64,000 nucleotides of DNA. It comes from Flavobacteriales bacterium. Lineage in GTDB: Bacteria; Bacteroidota; Bacteroidia; Flavobacteriales_F; PHOS-HE28. How positions within the stretch are numbered: the first letter of the stretch is position 1; each line of letters opens with the position of its first letter. The notes under the pieces were generated by a model, which was not told the DNA's origin, searched no databases, and saw only the letters and a program-made list of their open reading frames with translations. A program made the translations under genes and the position numbers. The DNA lies in NCBI GenBank assembly GCA_016710015.1, contig JADJLR010000002.1, forward strand, positions 644,256 to 708,255, read 5' to 3'. Below are positions 8,311 to 17,738 of this stretch, piece by piece.

Positions 8311-9915
8311 TTAGGGTTTGCAGAGCACCATCCCGTAGCCCAACGGATGTTCCTTCGCCGTGCGTTCGGACAAACGCCGCCCTGACCGGGTCCCAACGAA
8401 CCAACCAGTGAGGCCCTGGACCATCTTCGCTAGGTCCTTTCCGCCGTGCGGTAGATCTCGTACAGTGCGTGATAGGACATCGCCGAGCACCTCCGGCGCT
8501 CCTCCAAGTTCGCGGAGTTCCACCACGGTGAAGCCGGCCTCCTTCGCCATGGCATCCAGCGCGTGACGTGTGAATCGATGGAAATCGAAGGGTTCTTCGT
8601 GCAGCCCCTTGTGGAAAGGGACATTCAAGATCACGTGGCCACTGCTGGCCAGTATCCGATGCATCTCCTGCATCAACCGTTCGGGGAAACGAAGGTGTTC
8701 CAATACGTCCGAAAGGATGATCGTGTCACACGACGCATCTTCCAACTGCAACGGAGTTCCAAGGTCCTGTTCCACATCCAAATGCGGACTCTGATGCGCT
8801 GTATGGGCCCAATCCAAGCACGTCACTCGCGTTACCAGGTCCTTGTATGCCTCGAATAGTGGCACATGGCCACATCCCAGATCCACGAGACGGCCTCGTG
8901 CGTACTTCCCGAGCACAGCCTCGTAGAACGATGCGGTCAGATCCGCAGTCACACGGGAGGCAATGCCCAGTGCCTGCGGATCGCGCGAGCCACGCAAGCG
9001 TCCCTTCGTACGCACGAACTTCGTCGGCTTCCATTGATCCGCGTTCCGCATAAGCGCGAAGTAACGGTACTCCACCGGACCAGTTGCATTGGACGGCTGC
9101 GTACCACTCGCTAAAGGGAACCAACGATGAAGCCAACGCTCCTCGAACCGGATCGGGTACACGACCAAGAAAGCCAAGGCCATATCCGGAATGCCGAAGC
9201 TGATCGTGGCAAGGTGGAATGCAACGCCCAGCCACATCCAAATGCGGCGTGTCGGTGCGAACCAGACCGCGATCGGAAATGTGATCTGGAAGACGAGGAT
9301 GGCGTAGGTGAGTATAGCAGTAACGACCGGGCAACCCGCCAAGAATGCTGGGCCATAATCCGGATCAGTGGCCACGATACCCACGGAAAACCCGTGCGTC
9401 CACTGGTAGCCGCTCAATTTATGGATGGCCGTGACACCGTACGCCAGGATCAGTTGCAGGCGAATGATCCAGAAGGCAGTGGTGCGGAGTATGGACTTTC
9501 GTTCTTGTCGCACAGCATCGGATGGTAGCGTCCGCACTAAGAAGATAGCCCAGAACAACACATTCGCCATAAGCTGGTGCCCGCCACTTGCAGAGAGCCA
9601 TGCTTGGTTCATCAAACTCACGTAGAGGGACCACACCAATGTGGCCGCCCACCACTTCAATGGACGAAAGCAGCCATACAGCGCCAACACGAGAAGAAGT
9701 GCTGCCACAGGCACAGCGAGATCGCTCGGCAGCCAGGTCCCAAAGGCATGGGTGATATACATGAATGGTCCTGGTGGTCCGGACAAGAACGGCGACAGCG
9801 GATCGACCCACAATTCCCGCCAGACAGGCAATGCACTGACCAAATAAAAGACGAGCCATGCATGGATGCTGCGCAAGAACCAACGGATGCTGAGCGCATG
9901 TGTCTCTCTGGTCAT
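8311..9915 (-). CDS. HTTM-like membrane domain fused to a class I SAM methyltransferase
   Basis: A 534-residue two-domain protein. Residues 1-265 carry about seven membrane segments with the pattern of HTTM/SdpB/vitamin-K-carboxylase-like proteins, including an HKL motif near residue 165 and GVAFHLAT near 230. Residues 310-534 are a soluble methyltransferase with DLGCGH at 345-350 and DVLEHL further on. The ATG overlaps the stop of the upstream DUF5819-like gene (ATGA), so the two are coupled. HTTM proteins next to small single-helix partners recall SdpA/SdpB of Bacillus. I did not see a toxin gene. The methyl acceptor is unknown. The fused architecture is unusual and the frame is clean throughout. 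Confidence 0.8.
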   Translation of the reverse strand: MTRETHALSIRWFLRSIHAWLVFYLVSALPVWRELWVDPLSPFLSGPPGPFMYITHAFGTWLPSDLAVPVAALLLVLALYGCFRPLKWWAATLVWSLYVSLMNQAWLSASGGHQLMANVLFWAIFLVRTLPSDAVRQERKSILRTTAFWIIRLQLILAYGVTAIHKLSGYQWTHGFSVGIVATDPDYGPAFLAGCPVVTAILTYAILVFQITFPIAVWFAPTRRIWMWLGVAFHLATISFGIPDMALAFLVVYPIRFEERWLHRWFPLASGTQPSNATGPVEYRYFALMRNADQWKPTKFVRTKGRLRGSRDPQALGIASRVTADLTASFYEAVLGKYARGRLVDLGCGHVPLFEAYKDLVTRVTCLDWAHTAHQSPHLDVEQDLGTPLQLEDASCDTIILSDVLEHLRFPERLMQEMHRILASSGHVILNVPFHKGLHEEPFDFHRFTRHALDAMAKEAGFTVVELRELGGAPEVLGDVLSRTVRDLPHGGKDLAKMVQGLTGWFVGTRSGRRLSERTAKEHPLGYGMVLCKP

Positions 9916-10385
9916 GGCAGCACCAATTCGATGATCTCCAAGGAACGCCCCTCCGGATGGGCGGGATCCACTACGCAGCGAGATACTGAACGAAAGCGGA
10001 CGGTGGAGGGATGTTCCAGATCCCGGGTCAGCCTTCGTAGCGCTTGGGCCAGCACCGGCATCACCACAGTATCCCCGTGCTGGTTCCTGTCGTGGATGTG
10101 ATCCGCCAACGGACGTGCCATGCGCCGCACGAGGTAGTGCTCCTGCGGCGAAATGATCGGCTGCCAGATGCCATCCGACAAGCCCACTTCAATGCTGCAT
10201 GCACACAGGGGCGGATCAGGAGCGAACAAGTTCCATTGTTGGTGGAACAGCGGTCGCACATAGCGCTGCGCCACACCTTGCAATCGCGTAGGCACCCAAC
10301 TTTGCGGCAACGTATATGCCAACAACAGCAACGCGTGCGTAGCTACCAACGCGACCACGATGAGGCGGTTCCGGCTTATCGGCAT
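9912..10385 (-). CDS. DUF5819/SdpA-like membrane-anchored protein
   Basis: A 157-residue protein with one N-terminal membrane helix (residues 8-27) followed by QQWNLFAPDPP at 49-59, the hallmark of DUF5819-type proteins, and an extracytoplasmic domain. It is coupled to the HTTM-methyltransferase gene by a four-base overlap. SdpA-family proteins have a similar build and also sit before an HTTM gene, so the pair is probably an SdpAB-like maturation or redox unit; this is inference. The start was chosen at the ATG directly before the membrane helix; the longer open frame upstream crosses the divergent fumarylacetoacetase gene. Confidence 0.72.
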   Translation of the reverse strand: MPISRNRLIVVALVATHALLLLAYTLPQSWVPTRLQGVAQRYVRPLFHQQWNLFAPDPPLCACSIEVGLSDGIWQPIISPQEHYLVRRMARPLADHIHDRNQHGDTVVMPVLAQALRRLTRDLEHPSTVRFRSVSRCVVDPAHPEGRSLEIIELVLP

Positions 10386-10485
10386 GGGGTGTGAAGATGG
10401 CGAAGCCGTCCCATCTGGTCGCGGATCAAGCACCTTCCTTTCGAGATGGCGACCTTTGCGCCCTTCTACCGAACGCTCCCCAGAC

Positions 10486-11766
10486 ATGACCATTCCCGCC
10501 AACTCCCCCACCCTTCGATCTTGGATCCCGGTTGCCAAGGACAGCGACTTCCCCATCCAGAACATTCCGTTCGGCATCGCTTCATGGAACGGCGAAGCAC
10601 CAGTCCCGGCTACGCGTATCGGCGATACGGTGATCGACCTGAGCATCCTTGCCGACATGGGCCTGCTGGATGGCTTGGGACATTCGCGCGAAGCCTTTCT
10701 GGCACCGAACCTGAACGCCTTGATGGCCGGCGGAAAGCAAGGTATACGTGCGCTGCGCCAACGTTTGAGCGAACTTTTGCAAGAGGGCAATGCCACCGTG
10801 CGCGATGACAACGCCACCCGCGAAGATGCCCTGCTACCCTTGGACCAAGTGACCATGCACCTGCCCGTTGAAGTGGGCGACTACACCGATTTCTACAGCA
10901 GCCGCGAACATGCCACCAACGTGGGCTCCTTGTTCCGCGACCCAGCGAATGCGCTCTTTCCCAACTGGCTGCATCTGCCGGTAGGCTACCACGGTCGGGC
11001 CAGCAGCTTGATCGCCAGTGGCACACCGATCCATCGGCCCATGGGACAAACGCGCCCGGACCCACAGGCACCGCCGATCTTCGGACCCACGAAGCAACTG
11101 GATCTAGAGTTGGAGATGGGATTCTTCACCTTCGATGGCAAACCACTGGGGCAGCGCATCAGCACCGCAGAAGCAGATGAACACATCTTCGGATTGGTGC
11201 TTTTCAACGATTGGAGTGCGCGCGATATCCAGAGTTGGGAATACGTTCCGCTCGGTCCTTTCCTAGCCAAGAACTTCGCCTCTTCCATGTCCGCATGGGT
11301 GGTGACCTTGGACGCCTTGGAGCCGTTCCGCATTCCTGGTCCAGTTCAGGATCCGGCCGTTCTTCCCTACCTCAAGGCCGATGACGGTGCCTTCGATATC
11401 GCCTTGGAAGCCGCACTAGCACCCGAAGGCGGTGAAGCCACCACCATTTGCCGCACCAACTTCAAACACCTGTATTGGAGCATGGCCCAGCAACTGGCGC
11501 ACCATACGGTGAATGGTTGCAACATCCGTCGCGGCGACCTGATGGCCAGCGGAACGATCAGTGGATCCACTCCGGACAGCTTCGGATCCATGTTGGAGTT
11601 GACCTGGCGTGGAACGAAACCTTTGACGCTTGCGAACGGCGAAGAACGCAAGTTCATTGCAGATGGCGACACGCTGATCCTGCGTGGACATGCACAGAAG
11701 GATGGCTTACGCATCGGTTTCGGAACGTTGAGCACCAAGGTATTGCCGGTCGTTCCATTCGTGTAG
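10486..11766 (+). CDS. fahA: Fumarylacetoacetase
   Basis: Hydrolyses fumarylacetoacetate to fumarate and acetoacetate, the last step of tyrosine and homogentisate catabolism, in the cytoplasm. The protein has 426 residues, normal for the two-domain enzyme. It shows the N-terminal SH3-like domain and the FAH barrel with DYTDFYSSREHATNVG (catalytic His and metal-binding Asp), LPVGYHGRASS, LDLELEMGFF and LFNDWSARDIQ. No other tyrosine pathway gene lies nearby; it is divergent from the DUF5819-like gene. Confidence 0.97.
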   Translation: MTIPANSPTLRSWIPVAKDSDFPIQNIPFGIASWNGEAPVPATRIGDTVIDLSILADMGLLDGLGHSREAFLAPNLNALMAGGKQGIRALRQRLSELLQEGNATVRDDNATREDALLPLDQVTMHLPVEVGDYTDFYSSREHATNVGSLFRDPANALFPNWLHLPVGYHGRASSLIASGTPIHRPMGQTRPDPQAPPIFGPTKQLDLELEMGFFTFDGKPLGQRISTAEADEHIFGLVLFNDWSARDIQSWEYVPLGPFLAKNFASSMSAWVVTLDALEPFRIPGPVQDPAVLPYLKADDGAFDIALEAALAPEGGEATTICRTNFKHLYWSMAQQLAHHTVNGCNIRRGDLMASGTISGSTPDSFGSMLELTWRGTKPLTLANGEERKFIADGDTLILRGHAQKDGLRIGFGTLSTKVLPVVPFV

Positions 11767-11799
11767 ACCAAGCTTCTGGACGCTGTAACTTTCGGCGGA

Positions 11800-14046
11800 A
11801 TGAGCACCACGCAGGCCCCGCATGGCAAAGTCCCCGCACCCAAAGTGGTGTATGATCTGGAAAAGGAAAAGGCTGAGATCCTCTTGCGCTACAGGGGATT
11901 GCTGCGGTCCATCAAGGGCAGTCGCACGCCGGAGGACAGTCGACTGATCCGCAAGGCGTTCAACATCGCCGTTGAAGCGCACAAGGACCAACGGCGCAAA
12001 AGTGGTGAGCCATACATCTATCATCCGATCGCCGTGGCGCGCATCTGTGCCGAAGAGATCGGCCTGGGTACCACGGGCGTGGTGGCTGCGCTGCTGCACG
12101 ATACCGTAGAGGACACCGATCTCACCTTGGACGATATCAAGGACCTTTTCGGGCCAACCGTCGCCACCATCATTGATGGGTTGACGAAGATCAGTGGCAT
12201 GCAATTCCAAACGGATAGCGTGCAAGCGGAGAACTTCCGCAAGGTGCTGCTGACCTTGGCGCAGGATGTCCGCGTGATCCTGATCAAACTGGCGGATCGC
12301 TTGCACAACATGCGCACACTGGACAGCATGGCGCACGATAAGCAGTTGAAGATCGCCAGCGAAACGCTCTTCCTGTACGCGCCCCTGGCACATCGTCTGG
12401 GTCTGTACAACATCAAGAGCGAATTGGAAGACCACGCGCTGCGCTTCAAGGAACCTTCCATCTATGCGGACATCAGCCACCGCTTGAAGAAAGGGGAGGC
12501 CGTGCGCAAGCGCTTCATCAGCCGTTTCAACCTGCCCATTCGGGAGGCCATGGACAAGGAAGGTTTCCGGTACGAGATCAAGGGGCGACCGAAGAGCGTA
12601 CACAGCATCTACAACAAGATGCGGAAGAAGAACGTGACCTTCGATGAGGTCTATGACGTGTTCGCCATCCGCATCATCGTGGATACACTCCCGGAATTGG
12701 AAAAGGCGGATTGTTGGAAGGTCTATAGCATCGTGACCGATTACTATCAACCCAATCCGGACCGGCTGCGCGATTGGATCAGCCTGCCCAAAGCGAACGG
12801 GTACGAGAGCCTCCACACCACAGTGATGAGTCCCGGTGGACGTTGGGTGGAAGTGCAGATCCGTAGCAGACGCATGGACGAGATCGCTGAAATGGGCCTG
12901 GCCGCGCACTACCGCTACAAGACGAATGAGGAATCCACGAATTCGCTGGACAATTGGTTGAACCGGATCCGCGAGGTGTTGGAGGATCCGGGCAGCAATG
13001 CATTGGATTTCGTCCGCGACTTCAAGTTGAACCTGTTCAGCGACGAGATCGTGGCTTTCACCCCGAACGGTGAAATGCGCAACCTGCCCGCCGGTGCCAC
13101 AGCGCTGGACTTCGCCTTCGAGATCCACTCCCAGATCGGCAAACAATGCATCGGTGCCAAGGTGAACCACAAGCTGGTCCCTCTGAGCCAACCCTTGCGC
13201 AACGGTGATCAGATCGAGATCATCACCAGCAAGAAACAACAGCCCAAGCCCGAATGGCTCACCTTCGTGGTGACGGCCAAAGCCAAGCACAAGATCAAAC
13301 AAGCGCTCCGCGACCAAAAGCGGAAACTGGCCGTGGTGGGTCGTGAAGCCGTGCAGCGGCAATTGCGCACTTGGGGGGCGAAAGTGGATACCGGGAACGT
13401 GACCACACTGATGGAGTATTTCCGAAGCGCGACCTCCATGGACCTGTACTACCAGGTAGCCCGCGGCAAACACGTGTTGGAGGGCCTGCCGGGCATGCAG
13501 GTGAAGAACGGTCGGTTGGTGTTGCCAAAGACCAAGGTGCCCGAGGAGGAACAGACCTTGGAAGAAGTAGTGGCCAACATCCGCGGTGACAAGAATACCG
13601 CCCTCATGCTGGGTGATGACCTACAGAAGATCGATTATGAACTCTCCCCATGCTGCAATCCGATCGCCGGGGACGATGTCTTTGGTTTCATCAGCCCGGA
13701 AGAAGGCATCAAGATCCACCGAGTGAACTGCCCCAATGCCGTGCAGCTGATGAGCAACTTCGCCTACCGCATCGTGAAAGCGCGCTGGAAGGGGAAGGAT
13801 ACCGTAGAGTTCCTTGCAGGTATCCGGTTCAGCGGCATCGACGATGTGGGCTTGGTGAACAAGATCACCACCATCATCAGCCATGAACACAACGTGAACA
13901 TGCGGGCCATCAGTTTCGAAAGCAACGACGGGATCTTCGCCGGAAAAGTGATGGCCTATGTCCATGATACCGACCACCTCAATTCGCTCATGGACAAGCT
14001 GAAACGGGTGCGCGGAGTGCGCAGTGTTGAACGGGTCGATAGATAG
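11800..14046 (+). CDS. rel: Bifunctional (p)ppGpp synthetase/hydrolase, Rel/SpoT type
   Basis: Makes and degrades the stringent-response alarmone (p)ppGpp. The 748-residue protein has all long-RSH domains: an HD hydrolase domain with HDTVED at 100-105, intact and probably active; the synthetase domain with GRPKSVHSIYNKM and VYDVFAIRIIVD; a TGS domain (ALDFAFEIHSQIG); a zinc-finger-like region with CCNP at 618-621; and a C-terminal ACT domain. As in most Bacteroidota it appears to be a single bifunctional enzyme. It begins 33 bases after fumarylacetoacetase and is followed by the Fur-family gene. Confidence 0.96.
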   Translation: MSTTQAPHGKVPAPKVVYDLEKEKAEILLRYRGLLRSIKGSRTPEDSRLIRKAFNIAVEAHKDQRRKSGEPYIYHPIAVARICAEEIGLGTTGVVAALLHDTVEDTDLTLDDIKDLFGPTVATIIDGLTKISGMQFQTDSVQAENFRKVLLTLAQDVRVILIKLADRLHNMRTLDSMAHDKQLKIASETLFLYAPLAHRLGLYNIKSELEDHALRFKEPSIYADISHRLKKGEAVRKRFISRFNLPIREAMDKEGFRYEIKGRPKSVHSIYNKMRKKNVTFDEVYDVFAIRIIVDTLPELEKADCWKVYSIVTDYYQPNPDRLRDWISLPKANGYESLHTTVMSPGGRWVEVQIRSRRMDEIAEMGLAAHYRYKTNEESTNSLDNWLNRIREVLEDPGSNALDFVRDFKLNLFSDEIVAFTPNGEMRNLPAGATALDFAFEIHSQIGKQCIGAKVNHKLVPLSQPLRNGDQIEIITSKKQQPKPEWLTFVVTAKAKHKIKQALRDQKRKLAVVGREAVQRQLRTWGAKVDTGNVTTLMEYFRSATSMDLYYQVARGKHVLEGLPGMQVKNGRLVLPKTKVPEEEQTLEEVVANIRGDKNTALMLGDDLQKIDYELSPCCNPIAGDDVFGFISPEEGIKIHRVNCPNAVQLMSNFAYRIVKARWKGKDTVEFLAGIRFSGIDDVGLVNKITTIISHEHNVNMRAISFESNDGIFAGKVMAYVHDTDHLNSLMDKLKRVRGVRSVERVDR

Positions 14047-14187
14047 GTCACGATGCAATGGAACTCAACGGTGGTCCGCGTTCGTGCATGACCCCACGAA
14101 CCCATTCGTACTGTCCTGTTGATCGGTGTTTGAGCGCCTCGGTACACTTGGGTCCACCACTTGTCGCTGTCCATTACCTTTGGCCAC

Positions 14188-14649
14188 ATGGTGGTGGCCG
14201 AACAACAAGCCAATGTCCAGCGCATCTTCAGCGAGTACCTCGAATCCAACGGGCACCGCAAGACGCCGGAACGCTTCTCCATCCTCACCGAGGTCTATGC
14301 TCACGAGGGGCATTTCGACATCGAGCGGCTCTATGGCCGCATGAAACAGAAGAAGTACCGCGTGAGCAGGGCCACTTTGTACAATACCATGGGACTCCTG
14401 CTGGATTGCGACCTCGTGCGGCGGCATCGCTTCAACGGCTCCCAAGCCCAATTCGAGAAATCACACGCCTACCGCCAACACGACCACTTGATCTGCACAG
14501 AGTGTGGCGCTGTCCAAGAGTTCTGCGACCCCCGGATCCAAACGATCCGCAATACCGCTTCGGAGGTGATGGGCTTCGAAGTGCGGTACCACACCTTACA
14601 GATCCACGGAACGTGTAGTTCCTGCCAAGCCAAAAGAAAACGATCATGA
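14188..14649 (+). CDS. fur: Fur family transcriptional regulator
   Basis: A 153-residue metal-dependent repressor. The winged helix spans about residues 10-85 with recognition helix SRATLYNTMGLL. The dimerisation domain has the HDHLICTECG metal motif and two CxxC pairs (Cys103/106 and Cys143/146) for structural zinc. It could be Fur, Zur or PerR; the two CxxC pairs do not decide it. ATG 14188 is preferred to the in-frame TTG 27 bases earlier. TACCTTTG at 14175-14182 resembles a -7 element, which would give a very short leader. The stop overlaps the STAS gene (ATGA). Confidence 0.9.
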   Translation: MVVAEQQANVQRIFSEYLESNGHRKTPERFSILTEVYAHEGHFDIERLYGRMKQKKYRVSRATLYNTMGLLLDCDLVRRHRFNGSQAQFEKSHAYRQHDHLICTECGAVQEFCDPRIQTIRNTASEVMGFEVRYHTLQIHGTCSSCQAKRKRS

Positions 14650-15011
14650 CAGTGACCGATCGCCCCATGTTCGACCTCTCGGTTTCCGAGGAAAAGAACT
14701 GCAAGATCTTCCATCTCAAAGGCCGACTCATGGACCAACAGCAGGCGGACCATCTGATGAAGGCACTGGATGACGAACTATCCAGTGGAAATCATACGAT
14801 CATTCTGGACCTCGGCGATCTGCAATACATGAATAGTACAGGTCTCAACATCCTGATCAACGTGCTGACACGTACGCGCAACGCAGGGGGGGAGACCTTG
14901 ATCGCGGCCGTCTCACACAGCGTCCGTCAACTCTTCGTGGTCACCAAACTGGATACGGTCTTTACCATTGCCGGTACGGTCGATGAGGCTGTAGCCAAGC
15001 TCAACGCTTGA
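14646..15011 (+). CDS. STAS domain anti-sigma factor antagonist
   Basis: A 121-residue single STAS domain of the SpoIIAA/RsbV type, which switches partners by phosphorylation. The conserved loop reads YMNSTGLN with Ser64 as the likely phosphorylation site. It overlaps the Fur-family gene by four bases and lies three bases before purA, so it is probably co-transcribed with both. No cognate kinase or phosphatase is in the window. Confidence 0.88.
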   Translation: MTVTDRPMFDLSVSEEKNCKIFHLKGRLMDQQQADHLMKALDDELSSGNHTIILDLGDLQYMNSTGLNILINVLTRTRNAGGETLIAAVSHSVRQLFVVTKLDTVFTIAGTVDEAVAKLNA

Positions 15012-15014
15012 TCC

Positions 15015-16289
15015 ATGGCCGCTAGGATGGATGTCCTCCTCGGTGCGCAATGGGGCGACGAAGGAAAGGGTAAAGTGGTGGATGTGATCGCGCCGGATTA
15101 CGAGGTGATCGCACGATTCCAGGGTGGGCCGAATGCCGGACACACCCTGCTCTTCGAAGGGCAAAAGCATGTGCTGCACACCATCCCCAGCGGCGTGTTC
15201 CGTACAGGTACGGTGAATTTGGTGGGGAACGGCGTGGTGATCGACCCGATCATCTTCTTGAAGGAAGTGAACGCTTTGATGGCCATCGGCGTGGATGTGC
15301 GCGAAAGCCTGCTGGTATCGCGGCGGGCGCACCTGATCCTGCCGACCCACCGCGCACTCGATGCCGCGAGTGAAGCCGAGAAAGGCTCCTCCAAGATCAG
15401 CAGTACCTTGAAGGGTATCGGTCCCACGTACATGGATAAGACCGGCCGAAACGGTTTGCGGGTCGGCGATCTGGAACTGCCCGACTTCAAGGGCCGTTTC
15501 CGCAGCTTGGTAAACAAACATGAGCGTCTGCTGGCCATGTATGATCGCCCCGGTGCACCAAAGGAGGCGGAAGAAGAATGGCTGGCCGCTGTGCAGACCT
15601 TGCGCAGCATGAAGCTCGTGGATTCCGAACATTATTTGGACCAAGCCCTGCGCAGCGGCAAACGCGTGTTGGCCGAAGGTGCGCAAGGCACTTTGTTGGA
15701 CATCGATTTTGGGACCTATCCCTTTGTTACAAGCAGTAACACGATCTCTGCTGGAGCATGCACAGGCCTTGGCGTTGCCCCCAACCGGATCGAGAAAGTG
15801 GTAGGCATCTTCAAAGCCTATTGCACCCGAGTAGGCAGTGGCCCCTTCCCCACCGAATTGGAAGATGCCGACGGCGAACAGATCCGGAAAGTGGGCCAAG
15901 AATTCGGAAGCACCACCGGTCGCCCTCGGCGCTGTGGCTGGTTGGATCTGCCCGCCCTGCATTACGCGGTGATGATCAACGGGATCACCGAATTGGCCAT
16001 GATGAAATCCGATGTGCTCAGCGGTATGGAGCGCATCAAGGTTTGCACCGGTTACACCGTGAATGGCACAGCTACCGACCGGATGCCGTACGACATCACG
16101 GGGCGCATCGAACCGATCCTGGAAAAGGTGGACGGATGGGGCGAGTTGCACACGAACGAAGCCTTACCAGATGGTCTGGAACGATACATCGCGCTGATCG
16201 AGCGTTATGTCGGTGTACCCATCACCCTCGTTTCCCTTGGCCCGGATCGCGCCCAAACCGTGCTTCGGCAAGGCACCTTGGTCCACTGA
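15015..16289 (+). CDS. purA: Adenylosuccinate synthase
   Basis: Condenses IMP with aspartate using GTP, the first committed step to AMP. The 424-residue length is typical. Visible motifs are the P-loop GAQWGDEGKGK near residues 10-20, GGPNAGHT with the catalytic His, KGIGPTYMDKTGRNG, EGAQGTLLDIDFGTYPFVT and TGRPRRCGWLDLP. It follows the STAS gene by three bases and precedes an RNA methyltransferase gene by six, a dense operon. Confidence 0.97.
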   Translation: MAARMDVLLGAQWGDEGKGKVVDVIAPDYEVIARFQGGPNAGHTLLFEGQKHVLHTIPSGVFRTGTVNLVGNGVVIDPIIFLKEVNALMAIGVDVRESLLVSRRAHLILPTHRALDAASEAEKGSSKISSTLKGIGPTYMDKTGRNGLRVGDLELPDFKGRFRSLVNKHERLLAMYDRPGAPKEAEEEWLAAVQTLRSMKLVDSEHYLDQALRSGKRVLAEGAQGTLLDIDFGTYPFVTSSNTISAGACTGLGVAPNRIEKVVGIFKAYCTRVGSGPFPTELEDADGEQIRKVGQEFGSTTGRPRRCGWLDLPALHYAVMINGITELAMMKSDVLSGMERIKVCTGYTVNGTATDRMPYDITGRIEPILEKVDGWGELHTNEALPDGLERYIALIERYVGVPITLVSLGPDRAQTVLRQGTLVH

Positions 16290-16295
16290 TCGATC

Positions 16296-17702
16296 ATGGG
16301 TCGTCCGGCACCGAGCCGATCGAGAAGCCAACCCTTGCGCACACTCGTAGAGCGACTGGAGCAGCAGTTGGGCGATGAGGTCACAGGTCTCGAAGACGCT
16401 CTGCATGCTGAGCCTCCAGTCACTGTCCGCATCAACCCGGCCAAGTGGAAAGGCCCGGACCGGCCCGTAGTACCGTGGTGTGCTTCCGGACGATACCTCG
16501 CCGATCGGCCCTCCTTCACCTTCGACCCACTTTTCCACGCCGGGGCCTACTACGTACAGGAAGCGTCGAGCATGCTGCTGGAGCAAGCAGTGAAGGCCAC
16601 CGGACTTCAAGACGCTCCCATCGTTGCGTTGGACCTTTGTGCTGCGCCCGGTGGCAAAACCACCCACCTTCGGAGCCTGTTGCATCCGGAAGCACTGGTG
16701 GTGGCCAATGAGATCGATCGAAAGCGCCAACCGACCCTCATGGAGAATTGTTGGAAATGGGGTGCGCCGAACACCGTCATTTCCGGGAGCGCTCCAGTGG
16801 CCCTCCGGAACACCCCCGAATGCTTCGACCTGATCCTCGTGGATGCACCGTGCTCCGGTGAAGGGATGTTCCGCAAGGATGCTTATGCAAGGGAACAATG
16901 GTCGCCCGAGTTGGTGGATGCATGCGCCCGTACGCAAAGCAGTATCCTGGATCACGCTTGGTCCGCATTGAGACCGGGTGGATGGCTGATCTACAGCACC
17001 TGTACTTGGGAGTTGCAAGAGAACGAACAGCAATTGGACCGGTTGACCAAGCAGGGCGCACAAGCCTATCCGTTACAGTTGGACCCCGCTTGGGGCATCG
17101 TCCAAGGTGAGCACCTTGGTATTCTGGGCGCACGGTGCTATCCGCATCGGTTGCGTGGGGAAGGTCTGTTCTGCGCGGTCCTACGCAAACCGGGAGCCTA
17201 CGTTGAACCTTCCGAGTTGCGTATTGCGGAGCCACAACAGGATCTGGCGGATGAGCAGCGTTATTTGTTGACCCCTGAAACCTGGCACACGCTCGAACGG
17301 GGAGAGATCCGCTACGCGATCCGACCCGGCCATGCGCGGACCATTGACACGTTGGAACGTGCACTTCAGGTGTTCGCCCCAGGCATACCATTGGTGGAAC
17401 GAAAGGCCGGCCGATGGCGCCCGCACCCAGCCCTCGCTTTGAGCACAGCGTTGGATAAGGACCGATGCACTACCATGCCCTTGGACCGCGAGCAAGCGAT
17501 CGCCTACTTGAAAGGTGCAACGCTCCCAGCACAGAACGCTTCGGGGACGGCACTGGCCACCTATGCGGACATGGGCTTGGGCTGGTTGCACGGCGCTGGG
17601 AACCGGTGGAACAACCGATGGCCAACACCTTGGCGCATTCGAGCCCACAAGCCCATGGCACCACCCGTATCTTGGGCCGATGCTGGCAGTGACCCAGCAT
17701 AG
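16296..17702 (+). CDS. RsmF-like rRNA cytosine-C5 methyltransferase (NOL1/NOP2/Sun family)
   Basis: A 468-residue RNA m5C methyltransferase, probably acting on 16S rRNA. It shows CAAPGGKT (SAM binding), motif IV DAPCSGEGMF with Cys186, and motif VI YSTCTW with Cys236, the two cysteines of the family's catalytic cycle. The C-terminal part (about 300-468) resembles the PUA-like extension of RsmF/YebU. It is six bases after purA. The assignment to RsmF rather than RsmB rests on the C-terminal extension and the absence of an N-terminal NusB domain. Confidence 0.85.
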   Translation: MGRPAPSRSRSQPLRTLVERLEQQLGDEVTGLEDALHAEPPVTVRINPAKWKGPDRPVVPWCASGRYLADRPSFTFDPLFHAGAYYVQEASSMLLEQAVKATGLQDAPIVALDLCAAPGGKTTHLRSLLHPEALVVANEIDRKRQPTLMENCWKWGAPNTVISGSAPVALRNTPECFDLILVDAPCSGEGMFRKDAYAREQWSPELVDACARTQSSILDHAWSALRPGGWLIYSTCTWELQENEQQLDRLTKQGAQAYPLQLDPAWGIVQGEHLGILGARCYPHRLRGEGLFCAVLRKPGAYVEPSELRIAEPQQDLADEQRYLLTPETWHTLERGEIRYAIRPGHARTIDTLERALQVFAPGIPLVERKAGRWRPHPALALSTALDKDRCTTMPLDREQAIAYLKGATLPAQNASGTALATYADMGLGWLHGAGNRWNNRWPTPWRIRAHKPMAPPVSWADAGSDPA

Positions 17703-17738
17703 GTCCTTGCGGTCTTCTCCCACATATCGACCTGTGCC

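Noticed and set aside
11707..13473. 588-codon open frame on the minus strand opposite rel
   Set aside because: It is the mirror of a strongly conserved Rel protein. High GC and the codon bias of the real gene keep the opposite frame open. The translation is rich in His, Gln and Asp and has no domain.
14913..16151. 412-codon open frame opposite purA
   Set aside because: PurA motifs are complete on the plus strand, and the antisense frame is a codon-bias shadow.
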